Source of the DNA: Caecibacteroides pullorum
GTDB lineage: Bacteria > Bacteroidota > Bacteroidia > Bacteroidales > Bacteroidaceae
DNA length: 64,000 nucleotides
Direction: 5' to 3'
Assembly: GCF_019239235.1 (NCBI RefSeq)
Contig: NZ_JAAZTS010000001.1
Span: 62,001 to 126,000, forward strand
This document shows positions 19,001-26,152 of the stretch, one piece after another (position 1 is the first letter of the stretch; each line of letters starts with the position of its first letter). The translations under genes were made by a program, and so were the position numbers. The notes below the pieces were generated by a model. That model worked only from the letters and a program-made list of their open reading frames with translations, was not told the origin of the DNA and ran no database searches.

Positions 19001-19252
19001 CACATAAGAGAATACAATGGTGGCATTCGATGGAACACTCAAGGTGTAGTTTCCGTCAATGTCTGTGATGGTACCATTACTGGTATTCCCTTTCTCAACT
19101 ACAGAAGCACCGATGACGGTTTCTCCTGTTTTGTCTTTCACGGTACCTTTTACGGTTACGTTTTGCGCCGATACGCTGAGCGATATCAGGGCTACTAATA
19201 GGGTTAGTAGCGCGGTGCGCGTGGTTTTCATCTTGTTAGACATTCTTAGCAT
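16025..19252 (-). CDS. susC-like: SusC/RagA TonB-dependent outer-membrane transporter
   Basis: A 1075-residue outer-membrane importer. Signal peptide (ending SVSAQ), a carboxypeptidase-regulatory-like beta-sandwich (about 30-110, GTVKDKTGETVIGASVVEKG), a TonB-linked plug with EEVVVIGYGSVKRKDLTGSV, the SusC signature KDASSTAIYGSRGANGVILVTTKSG, and a 22-strand barrel ending in NLNF. It takes up oligosaccharides with SusD using TonB energy. It lacks the N-terminal STN domain, so control by an HTCS or other regulator is more likely than by a sigma/anti-sigma pair. Starts at ATG 19252, 19243 or 19231 are all possible; the last gives the tidiest signal peptide. Confidence 0.96.
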   Translation of the reverse strand: MLRMSNKMKTTRTALLTLLVALISLSVSAQNVTVKGTVKDKTGETVIGASVVEKGNTSNGTITDIDGNYTLSVPSNATIVFSYVGMTTQEVSVKGKTTIDIVMEDDAQALEEVVVIGYGSVKRKDLTGSVATVSSDVLAAVPVASATEALTGKMAGVQITTTEGSPDAEMKIRVRGGGSITGDNTPLFIVDGFPVESISDIPASDIEDITVLKDASSTAIYGSRGANGVILVTTKSGKEGKINVSYNAYYSWKKIAKTLDVLDPYDYAKWQYEQALLRGNSYVEDYESYFGSYEDLDMYKNIPYNDWQDLTFGRTGNTFNHNLSITGGSEKIKYAFSYSHMNDKAIMEGSDYKRDNFSLKLNTKPVKNVTLDFSIRYSETNIGGGGANDVSSTYDSDKRLKYSVIYTPIPLENMDSSAGSSDDDLGNLYHPLTAISDNDRDQERKTLNMSGSFGWEIFKNFKFKTELGYDDYRNDDLRFYGLTTYYVKNVPSAENQNLPAIQIANTNRHKFRNTNTISYDFSDLFKGDSHHLNAMIGHEWIITKSSKLTNIVHGFPETFTAADAWKLTSMGTPFSIDNFYDPDDKLLSYFGRINYDYQSKYLLSATFRADGSSKFAAGNQWGYFPSAAVAWRVSSENFMEGTKEWLDDLKLRFSYGTAGNNNIPSGQMVQTYSNSATSWINGFSNYWAPSKTMANPDLKWETTITRNLGLDFTVLGGKLNGTIEAYLNTTTDLLIQFPVGGTGYDTQYRNMGKTENKGIEASINWTIVNKKDWGVSFNANIGFNKNTIKDLGMMNDFGAETYWASSEIGNDFWIAKGGSVGQMYGYRSDGRYEASDFVGYDAATDSWILKEGVVDASAVVGKIRPGSMKLKNIDGSEDNKVTTDDREIIGDANPLHTGGFGISAYAYGFDLSANFNWSFGNDVYNANKIEFTQTGKYQYRNMTSEMADGKRWTNLRADGTLSTDLEELAAMNANTTMWSPLTDRMIFSDWAVEDGSFLRLNTLTLGYTLPKSLLSKVKIQNLRFYVTGYNLFCLTSYTGYDPEVSTIRKTNLTPGVDYSAYPKSRQFVVGVNLNF

Positions 19253-19282
19253 GTTATTAAATAAAAGAGTTAGTTTCTATTT

Positions 19283-19323
19283 AGTGTGGTCGAACACACT
19301 GTTAATACATCGCTGCAAATGTA
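19283..19323 (-). promoter_or_regulatory. Promoter box and 5'-leader hairpin of susC
   Basis: Minus-strand TACATTTGC (19315-19323) is an exact TAnnTTTGY match. Between it and the gene, AGTGTG and CACACT (19283-19300) form a 6-base inverted repeat in the leader. Confidence 0.55.
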
Positions 19324-19406
19324 TAAGATTGTAAACGAGGGTATGTGGAATATTTGTTTTTAGGGTGGGAATTTTTGTTATGTATGTGGACTTTAAGAAT
19401 ATTCTC

Positions 19407-19437
19407 CCAGAAAACATGTTGGAAAACATGTTTCTGG
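19407..19437 (-). terminator. Weak hairpin after the HAD gene
   Basis: CCAGAAAACATG and CATGTTTCTGG pair with one bulge around an 8-base loop, 28 bases past the HAD stop on the minus strand. There is no good T-run, so termination is uncertain. Confidence 0.4.
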
Positions 19438-19464
19438 AAGTGAGAGGGTTGTTATAGCTTTGGC

Positions 19465-20118
19465 TCAGGCTAAAACGATGTTTTCGATGGCTTCTGTCGT
19501 GTCGACAATATGTTTCGGACAGAAGGCCTCCAATTCGGTGCGCGGACGGAACCCCCACGTGACGCCACAGGCGGTGACATGGGCATTGAGGGCCGTCTGC
19601 ATGTCGACACCCGAATCGCCTACGTAGAGGGTATCGTCGGGAGCGATGGAGGTCTGCTTCAGGATGTCGAAGACGATGGTGGGGTCGGGCTTGGTAGCTA
19701 TTCCTTCACGCTGGCCATAGACGGCGGCGAAGCGGATGGTGGGGAAGTAGTGGGCAACGAGCTTTTCGGTAGCCGACTGGTATTTGTTGGAGGCCACGGC
19801 CAGCTGGACTTGGCGGGATTGGAGGCGGGACAACAGCTCGGGGATGCCTGGGTAAGGACGGCTTTTGTCGGCGTTGTGCTGGTCGTAGTAGGGAACGAAA
19901 TGGCTACGGACTTTCAAGACGTTTTCTTCCGTCTTTTCTCCTTCGGGCAAGGCACGTTCGAAGAGCTTGTTGATGCCGTTGCCTACCATGAACTTGTAGG
20001 CGGCTTCTTCGTGGGTGGGGTAGCCCAGGGTCTCAAGGGCGTGGTTGGTGCTTTGCGCCAGGTCGGCGATGGTGTTCAGCAGGGTGCCGTCGAGGTCGAA
20101 TATAACCAGTTTTTTCAT
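19465..20118 (-). CDS. HAD-superfamily phosphatase (phosphoglycolate phosphatase-like)
   Basis: A 217-residue cytosolic HAD hydrolase. Motif I FDLDGTLLNT holds the nucleophilic Asp, motif II is VASNK, the motif III Lys is in KPDPTIV, and motif IV is GDSGVDMQTA. A helical cap lies between motifs I and II (about residues 15-85). This fits the Gph/PGP-like group, which removes phosphate from 2-phosphoglycolate or small sugar phosphates; the exact substrate is not readable. It has its own -7 box and a strong AAGGAGG ribosome site. It therefore looks like an independent gene sitting within the PUL rather than a PUL member. Confidence 0.88.
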   Translation of the reverse strand: MKKLVIFDLDGTLLNTIADLAQSTNHALETLGYPTHEEAAYKFMVGNGINKLFERALPEGEKTEENVLKVRSHFVPYYDQHNADKSRPYPGIPELLSRLQSRQVQLAVASNKYQSATEKLVAHYFPTIRFAAVYGQREGIATKPDPTIVFDILKQTSIAPDDTLYVGDSGVDMQTALNAHVTACGVTWGFRPRTELEAFCPKHIVDTTEAIENIVLA

Positions 20119-20151
20119 CTTGTTTCCTCCTTCTGTTTCGTCTTTTTCTGC

Positions 20152-20160
20152 GCAAAAGTA
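20152..20160 (-). promoter_or_regulatory. -7 promoter box for the HAD gene
   Basis: Minus-strand TACTTTTGC matches TAnnTTTGY 34 bases ahead of the start. A purine-rich AAGGAGG lies just before the ATG, unusually strong for this phylum. Confidence 0.6.
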
Positions 20161-20200
20161 GTATTTATTTCGATAGGGCGGTCGGGAGCGTGTGGAAAAA

Positions 20201-20257
20201 GCACTGTTTTACGAGGAAGAAAACGGCCTTTTCCTGTCCGTAAAACATAGTTTTGCG
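20201..20257. repeat. Interspersed repeat copy A
   Basis: Starts GCACTGTTTT and carries AAAACGG about 10 bases later. A related copy lies at 31261-31317, about two-thirds identical by eye. Confidence 0.45.
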
Positions 20258-20268
20258 TGAAAAGGCCG
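20214..20268 (-). terminator. Terminator of the DUF4861-GH43 unit
   Basis: CGGCCTTTTC (20224-20233) pairs perfectly with GAAAAGGCCG (20259-20268), and the minus strand continues into a T-rich tail. It follows the GH43 stop by 34 bases. Confidence 0.65.
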
Positions 20269-20302
20269 ATTTCCTTGTGTGGTGGTTAGGAAACCCCGCC
20301 TG

Positions 20303-21982
20303 TCAGGGAGTGATGCGGAACCAGTCGATGTCTGCCCATCCGCCGTCGTTTGTCTTGATGGCGGGGCGGGTGCAGAAGGTGCCTATCTTGGCGCCTATCC
20401 ATTTGCCTTCCTTGGCTTGGAAGGGGTTGCCCAGCTTCTTGAAGCTCTTCCCGTTGAGGCTATAGCTGAAGTCGCACATCACCACGAGGTCGTGACCACC
20501 TTCACTCTCGGCTATCTTTTGGCCGTCGCAACTGAACTTGACACGCAGATAGACGGTCGGGTCGGTCAGGGGGACGGAAGCGTTGACCTGTTCGGGCGTA
20601 CCTTTTTCTGCTTTGGGGCACTCCACTTGCGAGAGTACCAGACCTTTTTCCGTATTCTCAAGGATGAGGCTAGCGTAGTCGAGACCCATTACGACGAGGC
20701 CTGTGCGTTCGCCCTTGTATTTGCTGATGGGCTTGAACGTGAGCTTCATCGTGGCGGTGAAGTTGGGGGCAGGTGTCTTCTGAAGGAGCAGGTTGGCTAC
20801 GTCCCACAGATTTTTGTAATCCTTTACGACAGGGTAGGAGTAGAGGCGGACGAGGCTTTGGTCGCCGGCATAGTAGGCCCACTTCTCGTTGATGTTGGCG
20901 TGCCATTGCCATTGGGGCGAGAGGGTGTAGCCGTCGAACTCGTCGCTCTCCTGTGGGGTGCAGACGGGGTAGGTCTTACCCACATTGGGCTTCTTGTGTG
21001 TCAATACAGGTTGGCCACATCCGTCGCCGTCCTTATCCTCTCCGATAACGGGCCATCCGTCCACCCACTTCATGGGTTGGAGGTGAACGAGGCGGCCATA
21101 GGCGCCTACGTCCTGAAAGTGGAGGAACCAGTCTTCACCCGTCGGCGTGTCCACCCACGAGCCTTGATGGGGGCCGTTGACGGGCGTGTCGCCTTGTGCC
21201 AGCACGGTTCTCCATTCATAGGGGCCGTAGACGTTCTTCGAACGGAGTACGACCTGCCAGCCTGTGGGTACGCCGCCGGCAGGGTGGAAGATGTAGTAAT
21301 AGTCGCCCTTCTTGTAGAACTTGGGGCCTTCGCACGTCTCGTGCGCCTCATGGCCGTCGAAGACGATGCGCGAGGGGGTGATGGCTTGCGTGGCTTCGGC
21401 GTTCAGTTCGCAGATGGCGATGACGCTCTTCAGCTCGGCACGGCTGCCCGCATAGGCATGTACCAGATAGACTTTGCCGTCGTCATCCCACAAGGGGCAG
21501 GTGTCGATGATGCCTTTGCCGGCTTTTACGAGTACAGGCTCTGTCCACGGCCCCTTGGGGTCTTTGGCTTTCACCATGAAGGCGCCCTGGTCGGGGTCGC
21601 CCCAGAAGATGTAGAATTCGCCGTTGTGGTGGCGGATGGAGGGGGCCCATACGCGGTTGCCATGTTCAGGCCGTTCGGGCGTACTTTCAGGAGTCAGTTT
21701 ATAGGGGATGGCCGCGCCGATGAGGGTCCAATTCACCAGGTCCTTGGAGTGGAGGATCTGGAGGCCGGGCAGGCAGTTGAAGCTCGACGAGGTCATGTAG
21801 AAGTCGTCGCCCACGCGGCAGGCATCGGGGTCGGAGTAGTCGGCATAGAGGACGGGGTTCTTGTAGGTGCCGTCGCCCTGGTCGGCCACCCATACCTTCG
21901 ATACGTAGTTTTCCGTCTGTTGGGCGGCTAGTGGCAGGCCGACCAACAAGCTGAGTCCTAATAGTGCTTTTGACAAATTCAT
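20303..21982 (-). CDS. GH43 glycoside hydrolase
   Basis: 559 residues from the ATG at 21982, which gives a clean signal peptide (ending PLAAQ); an upstream in-frame GTG at 22018 is less likely. The five-bladed propeller carries the GH43 acidic triad: Asp51 in YADYSDPD (base), Asp in DTCPLWDDDGKVYLVHAY, and Glu in HETCEGPKFYKKG (acid). The last 200 residues form a beta-sandwich typical of GH43 enzymes with an exo-acting beta-xylosidase, alpha-arabinofuranosidase or galactosidase specificity. In a GH28 locus, trimming of arabinose, xylose or galactose from pectin is the best guess. It follows the DUF4861 gene by 52 bases and ends at a terminator. Confidence 0.92.
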   Translation of the reverse strand: MNLSKALLGLSLLVGLPLAAQQTENYVSKVWVADQGDGTYKNPVLYADYSDPDACRVGDDFYMTSSSFNCLPGLQILHSKDLVNWTLIGAAIPYKLTPESTPERPEHGNRVWAPSIRHHNGEFYIFWGDPDQGAFMVKAKDPKGPWTEPVLVKAGKGIIDTCPLWDDDGKVYLVHAYAGSRAELKSVIAICELNAEATQAITPSRIVFDGHEAHETCEGPKFYKKGDYYYIFHPAGGVPTGWQVVLRSKNVYGPYEWRTVLAQGDTPVNGPHQGSWVDTPTGEDWFLHFQDVGAYGRLVHLQPMKWVDGWPVIGEDKDGDGCGQPVLTHKKPNVGKTYPVCTPQESDEFDGYTLSPQWQWHANINEKWAYYAGDQSLVRLYSYPVVKDYKNLWDVANLLLQKTPAPNFTATMKLTFKPISKYKGERTGLVVMGLDYASLILENTEKGLVLSQVECPKAEKGTPEQVNASVPLTDPTVYLRVKFSCDGQKIAESEGGHDLVVMCDFSYSLNGKSFKKLGNPFQAKEGKWIGAKIGTFCTRPAIKTNDGGWADIDWFRITP

Positions 21983-22034
21983 GATAGACAGGTTTATCGT
22001 TTGGGTATTTATACGCACGAAGGCTGTTTTACAC

Positions 22035-23261
22035 TCAACGGATGATGGTGACTTTTATTGGATTCTCCAACTCTTCCTTCCACTCCTGCATGTACTCGAA
22101 CCAGGCTTCCGAGGTGGGGTAGCCGAAGGTTTCCTTGCGCGAGGTGAACATGGTGTAGTAATAGAAGTTGTCGCTACCAGGTGCAGAGACGGTGTAGAGG
22201 AAATTGTCCTTGTCCTTCACTTCCTTGCGGACATATTTTTGTGGAATGTAGGTGGCGATGCCGATGGTCTCCTTGGCATATTTCACCGTGTCGTTGACGG
22301 GCCAGTGTTTTCCCCAGCTACCTACCAGTCCTTTGTGGTCAGAGTAGGAGACGGTTTCGTTGCCCATGATGTTTTGCACGCCTGTACAGAAGGTTTCTTC
22401 CTCCAGCGGCTCTGCAAAGGTGGTCTCGATGCGCAGGTCGCGATGGCCGGCATAGAGGATGTAGCGGTGGGTCATGGTCAGTTCTTTCCCCTGGTATTCC
22501 CATCCTTTGGCTTCCACCTCCGCAACGGTGCGGATAGGACCATAGGCCAGGATGCGCTCCGTGCGGAAGGCGACAGGTGCCACGTGGGTGGCCTTCTGTC
22601 CGTCCCAACCCTTAAGGGCGCCGATGCCGCAACTATTTCCCACAAGCAACACATCGTCGCCAAAGCCGCGTGCCAGCTGTTCATCGTTGGGATAGAACTG
22701 GCTTTCCTTCAGCTCCATGCCTTTGTTGAACTTGCCGTAGGGGTCAAGAGTCTGTTTTTCATTGAAGTAGACGCGATAGCCTACGAGCTCGGATTCGAAC
22801 ATGGGGCCGTGGCCGTGTACCATGCTATAGAAATCTGTCGTGCCAGGCACGGTGATGGATTGTACGGGTGCGTGGCGGTTGTTCTTGGCGTCGCGTGCCA
22901 GCATTTGAGCGAATACGCGGGCGGGGTATTGTTTGGTTGGTTTGGCTGAGGAAAGGGTGAGGGTCAATTCTTTATTCGTGTGGGCAGGCATGTCGATGAC
23001 AAAGGCCAGTTCGTCTGCCTTCAGGTCGCCGTTGAGGTCGTCCAGCTGGGAGGGGATTTCCTGCTTGTTGTCCATGACCACGGCCGAACGTACCTGGAAG
23101 GTGGCTCCCGTCTGGTCGAGGCGGATGACTACGGGCGCATCCTTTTGTGTGCGGTCGCCTGTGTTCTCGAGTTTGATTTTCAGTTGTGTCGTTTCTTGTG
23201 CGGTCATCAGCATGCAGCTACCGCAAAGAATGCCCAGCAGGGCAAATAGTTCTTTTTTCAT
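22035..23261 (-). CDS. DUF4861-family secreted protein
   Basis: A 408-residue protein with a signal peptide (ending MLMTAQ). The rest matches the DUF4861 family: an N-terminal beta-rich segment (TTQLKIKLENTGDRTQKDAPVVIRLD), a middle part with HGHGPMFESELVGYRVYFN, and a C-terminal part with NFYYYTMFTSRKE. DUF4861 proteins recur in pectin-degradation loci of Bacteroidetes next to GH28 and GH43 or GH105; an enzyme or binding role is likely, but I know of no firm assignment. It has its own -7 box and heads a two-gene unit with the GH43. Confidence 0.85.
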   Translation of the reverse strand: MKKELFALLGILCGSCMLMTAQETTQLKIKLENTGDRTQKDAPVVIRLDQTGATFQVRSAVVMDNKQEIPSQLDDLNGDLKADELAFVIDMPAHTNKELTLTLSSAKPTKQYPARVFAQMLARDAKNNRHAPVQSITVPGTTDFYSMVHGHGPMFESELVGYRVYFNEKQTLDPYGKFNKGMELKESQFYPNDEQLARGFGDDVLLVGNSCGIGALKGWDGQKATHVAPVAFRTERILAYGPIRTVAEVEAKGWEYQGKELTMTHRYILYAGHRDLRIETTFAEPLEEETFCTGVQNIMGNETVSYSDHKGLVGSWGKHWPVNDTVKYAKETIGIATYIPQKYVRKEVKDKDNFLYTVSAPGSDNFYYYTMFTSRKETFGYPTSEAWFEYMQEWKEELENPIKVTIIR

Positions 23262-23293
23262 GATGTGTATGTGGCTTTTTAAATTACTTTGTT

Positions 23294-23302
23294 ACAAAAG
23301 TA
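23294..23302 (-). promoter_or_regulatory. -7 promoter box for the DUF4861-GH43 unit
   Basis: Minus-strand TACTTTTGT matches TAnnTTTGY, 33 bases ahead of the ATG. Confidence 0.5.
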
Positions 23303-23355
23303 ATCAAAAAAATGAAAGTTTGCGATGATTTCTCCAATTCAATCATAAAGAATTT

Positions 23356-23392
23356 CGCCCCTGCGGCCTGATGTGACAGACCACAGGGGGCG
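23356..23392 (-). terminator. Hairpin after the GH28 gene
   Basis: A GC-rich stem (CGCCCCTGCGGCCTG with CAGACCACAGGGGGCG) and a 6-base loop, 56 bases beyond the GH28 stop. The following T-run is short. Confidence 0.55.
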
Positions 23393-23448
23393 ATCTTAAT
23401 GAAACCTCTATACCTTTAGTTGTGTTGATTTATGCCGGTGGGTTAATG

Positions 23449-25020
23449 TTATTCGTTATGGTAGGTTTTTCCGTTAACTTTCACATTCTTGGAGTCTTTT
23501 ACCTGCAACACTTCTCCTTGTGTATTTACTTGCGTGTTGTCAATCGTTACGTTTTCTGCCTGGCTGATGACAATACCCTGCCTGGCGTCGTTGATGACTA
23601 CGTCCTTGATGTTGACGTTGCGTATCGGCATTTCAGGCAGGCCGTTGAAGAACATGGCCCGACCTATGTTGCTGGCCGTGATGTTCGAGATATGGATATC
23701 GCGGAAAGCGGGTGTTTCTTCTGTCACAGGCGGGATGGCGGCTTTCATGCGTCCAGCCAGCTCCTCTTCGGTCTCTTCACCTGCTCCCTTGCCGCCATAG
23801 AAGAGGTCGAACAGCAGGGCTTCATGAGGGATATCTATCATGTTGATGCGGTCGATGTAGATGTTTTCTACCACACCACCACGTCCGCGGGTGCTCTTGA
23901 AACGCAGGCCTACGTCGGTGCCCAGGAAAGTACAGTCGGCTACGTAGATGTTCTTCACGCCGCCCGACATCTCGCTACCTACCACGAAGCCGCCATGTCC
24001 ATGCAGGACAACGTTGTTCTTTACGATAACATTCTGGCAGGGCTCTCCGCGTTTGCGCCCGTCCTCGTCTTTGCCGGACTTGATGCAGATGGCGTCATCG
24101 CCTGCATCGAACACGTTGTTGATAATCAATGCGTTGTTGCACGATTCCAAATCGAGCGCATCGCCGTTTTGTGAATACCAGGGGTTGAATACCTTGACGT
24201 TGTTGATCGTGATATGTTCGCACGACAGGGGGTGCAGGCACCAGCTGGGTGAGTTCTTGAAGGTCACGCCTTCGAGCAGGACGTTCTTGCTTTTTACAAT
24301 GTTGAGCAGGACGGGGCGAAGCCAGGGGCGGATTTCGTCCCATTCTTCATCGGTTTCGATGCCGACGGGGTTGTTGAATTCCTTGCAGGCTTTGGCGCCC
24401 TTGAGTGAACCTTCAGTGGGATACCAGATATCATCTTCCACTACACCGCCCGAGGCAACAAGCGTCTTCCATTGCGAGGATGTCATTTTGCCTTTCTTGA
24501 CAGGGCGCCAGCTGTCGCCCGAGCCGTCGAACACGCCATGGCCTGTGATGGCGATGTTTTCAGCGTTTCGTGCCGAGATGGGCGACTGGCAACGGCGTGT
24601 TTCCAGTCCTTCGAACGAGGTTTTTATGATGGGATAAGCCTGAAAGTCGTCTGTAAACAATACCAGTGCGTTCTTTTCTGTATAAAGATTGACGTTGCTC
24701 TGCAGTTCGATGGGCCCCGTCAGCCATAAACCTTCAGGGATGACCACTTTGCCTCCTCCCTTTTCGTGGACGGCTTTGATGGCGTCGTTGATGGCTTGGG
24801 TGTTCAACGTCTTGCCATCGGCTTGGGCTCCAAAGTCTTTGATATTGACCGTATAGTCGGGGAAAGACGGTTGGATGACTTGGGGCATACTGAAGGGAAG
24901 GTTCTCGTAGATGCTGTTGTCAATGCTGCTTTTGCATTGCGTGGTTTCCGCCTGTTGTGCGCAGGCCACAGGGACAATTGCGCTGGCAAGCACCAATAAC
25001 TTCTTGACAAATGTGTTCAT
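23449..25020 (-). CDS. GH28 polygalacturonase-type hydrolase
   Basis: 523 residues from the ATG at 25020. An in-frame ATG at 25047 lies too close to the -7 box (25049-25057) to be in the transcript. The N-terminus is a lipoprotein-like signal (IVPVAC), followed by the pectin-lyase-like start NIKDFGAQADGKTLNTQAIN. GH28 catalytic motifs are all there in order: NGDALD, AGDDAICIKSG, GHGGFVVGSE and RFKSTRGRGG. It hydrolyses alpha-1,4-galacturonosyl or related bonds in pectin, probably in the periplasm and exo-acting on imported oligomers. It is the strongest evidence that this PUL targets pectin. Confidence 0.93.
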   Translation of the reverse strand: MNTFVKKLLVLASAIVPVACAQQAETTQCKSSIDNSIYENLPFSMPQVIQPSFPDYTVNIKDFGAQADGKTLNTQAINDAIKAVHEKGGGKVVIPEGLWLTGPIELQSNVNLYTEKNALVLFTDDFQAYPIIKTSFEGLETRRCQSPISARNAENIAITGHGVFDGSGDSWRPVKKGKMTSSQWKTLVASGGVVEDDIWYPTEGSLKGAKACKEFNNPVGIETDEEWDEIRPWLRPVLLNIVKSKNVLLEGVTFKNSPSWCLHPLSCEHITINNVKVFNPWYSQNGDALDLESCNNALIINNVFDAGDDAICIKSGKDEDGRKRGEPCQNVIVKNNVVLHGHGGFVVGSEMSGGVKNIYVADCTFLGTDVGLRFKSTRGRGGVVENIYIDRINMIDIPHEALLFDLFYGGKGAGEETEEELAGRMKAAIPPVTEETPAFRDIHISNITASNIGRAMFFNGLPEMPIRNVNIKDVVINDARQGIVISQAENVTIDNTQVNTQGEVLQVKDSKNVKVNGKTYHNE

Positions 25021-25048
25021 TCGTGATATCTTTTTAATTTTTACCATT

Positions 25049-25057
25049 GCAAAAGTA
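25049..25057 (-). promoter_or_regulatory. -7 promoter box for the GH28 gene
   Basis: Minus-strand TACTTTTGC is an exact match to TAnnTTTGY. It decides the GH28 start in favour of 25020. Confidence 0.6.
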
Positions 25058-25164
25058 CCGTAATGTTCTCTGTCTCGTGTGTATTATTTGTTGGTTTAGG
25101 TGTATTTTTTGTCATTCAGCCACTTTCTTTCCTTGTTTTTCAAGAAACTTACGTGGAAACTTCC

Positions 25165-25173
25165 TATCTTTGC
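25165..25173 (+). promoter_or_regulatory. -7 promoter box for fabI
   Basis: TATCTTTGC matches TAnnTTTGY, 24 bases ahead of the fabI ATG. It rules out the longer upstream in-frame extension. Confidence 0.6.
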
Positions 25174-25197
25174 GGCGTGAACTTTATAAAAATAGGT

Positions 25198-26055
25198 ATG
25201 AGTTACAATTTATTGAAAGGAAAAAAAGGCATTATTTTCGGTGCTCTGAACGAGCAGTCCATTGCCTGGAAGGTTGCAGAAAAAGCTGTTGAAGAGGGTG
25301 CAACCATTACGTTGTCTAACACTCCTGTAGCTGTCCGCATGGGCGAAGTATCTGCCCTGGCCGAGAAGTTGCATTGTGAGGTAATCCCTGCCGACGCTAC
25401 CAGCGTAGAAGATCTGGAGAACGTGTTCAAGCGCTCCATGGAAGTGCTGGGCGGACCGGTTGACTTTGTACTTCACTCCATCGGAATGTCTCCCAACGTG
25501 CGTAAGAAACGTACGTACGACGATTTGGATTACGATATGCTGAGCAAGACACTGGATATTTCTGCCGTGTCTTTCCACAAGATGATACAGGCTGCCAAGA
25601 AACTGGGTGCTATTGCCGACTATGGTTCTATCCTGGCTTTGAGTTACGTGGCTGCCCAGCGTACCTTCTATGGTTACAATGATATGGCCGACGCTAAAGC
25701 TCTGCTTGAGTCTATCGCACGCAGCTTCGGTTACATCTACGGACGTGAACACCACGTGCGTGTGAACACCATCTCTCAGTCACCTACAATGACTACGGCT
25801 GGTTCAGGTGTGAAGGGTATGGACAAATTGTTCGACTTCGCCAACCGTATGTCTCCGCTGGGCAACGCTTCGGCCGACGAATGTGCCGACTATTGCATCG
25901 TGATGTTCTCTGACCTCACCCGCAAGGTTACTATGCAGAACCTCTACCACGACGGTGGTTTCTCCAGCGTGGGTATGAGCCTCCGTGCCATGGCTACTTA
26001 CGAGAAAGGTCTTGACGAGTATAAGGATGCTAACGGAAATATTATCTACGGATAA
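25198..26055 (+). CDS. fabI: Enoyl-[acyl-carrier-protein] reductase
   Basis: 285 residues from the ATG at 25198. A short-chain-dehydrogenase-fold enzyme for the last reduction of fatty-acid elongation, using NADH. The N-terminal cofactor region is KGKKGIIFGALNEQSIAWKVA; LHSIGMSPN follows near residue 95. The active-site Tyr and Lys are in the FabI-type Y-x-x-M-x-x-x-K arrangement (YNDMADAKALLES), and the C-terminal motif ISQSPTMTTAGSGV is present. A longer frame exists upstream but lies before the promoter. It stands alone, divergent from the GH28 gene. Confidence 0.95.
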   Translation: MSYNLLKGKKGIIFGALNEQSIAWKVAEKAVEEGATITLSNTPVAVRMGEVSALAEKLHCEVIPADATSVEDLENVFKRSMEVLGGPVDFVLHSIGMSPNVRKKRTYDDLDYDMLSKTLDISAVSFHKMIQAAKKLGAIADYGSILALSYVAAQRTFYGYNDMADAKALLESIARSFGYIYGREHHVRVNTISQSPTMTTAGSGVKGMDKLFDFANRMSPLGNASADECADYCIVMFSDLTRKVTMQNLYHDGGFSSVGMSLRAMATYEKGLDEYKDANGNIIYG

Positions 26056-26060
26056 AATTT

Positions 26061-26150
26061 TATAATTGAGAATTGAAAATTGAGAATGGAGAATTAAATG
26101 GAGGATGAATTTTTCATTTTCAATTTTCAATTCTCCATTTTCAATTCATT
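26061..26150. repeat. AT-rich interspersed repeat forming an inverted pair
   Basis: The motif TTGAGAATGGAGAATT is followed by an inverted copy containing AATTCTCCATTTTCAATT, filling the whole gap between fabI and the methylase gene. Related sequence occurs at 28890-28916 and 33590-33618. Confidence 0.55.
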
Positions 26151-26152
26151 TA

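Noticed and set aside
20279-21931. A 550-codon open frame on the plus strand opposite the GH43 gene
   Set aside because: It mirrors codon bias of the real gene, has no signal or domain, and the GH43 motifs on the minus strand are intact.
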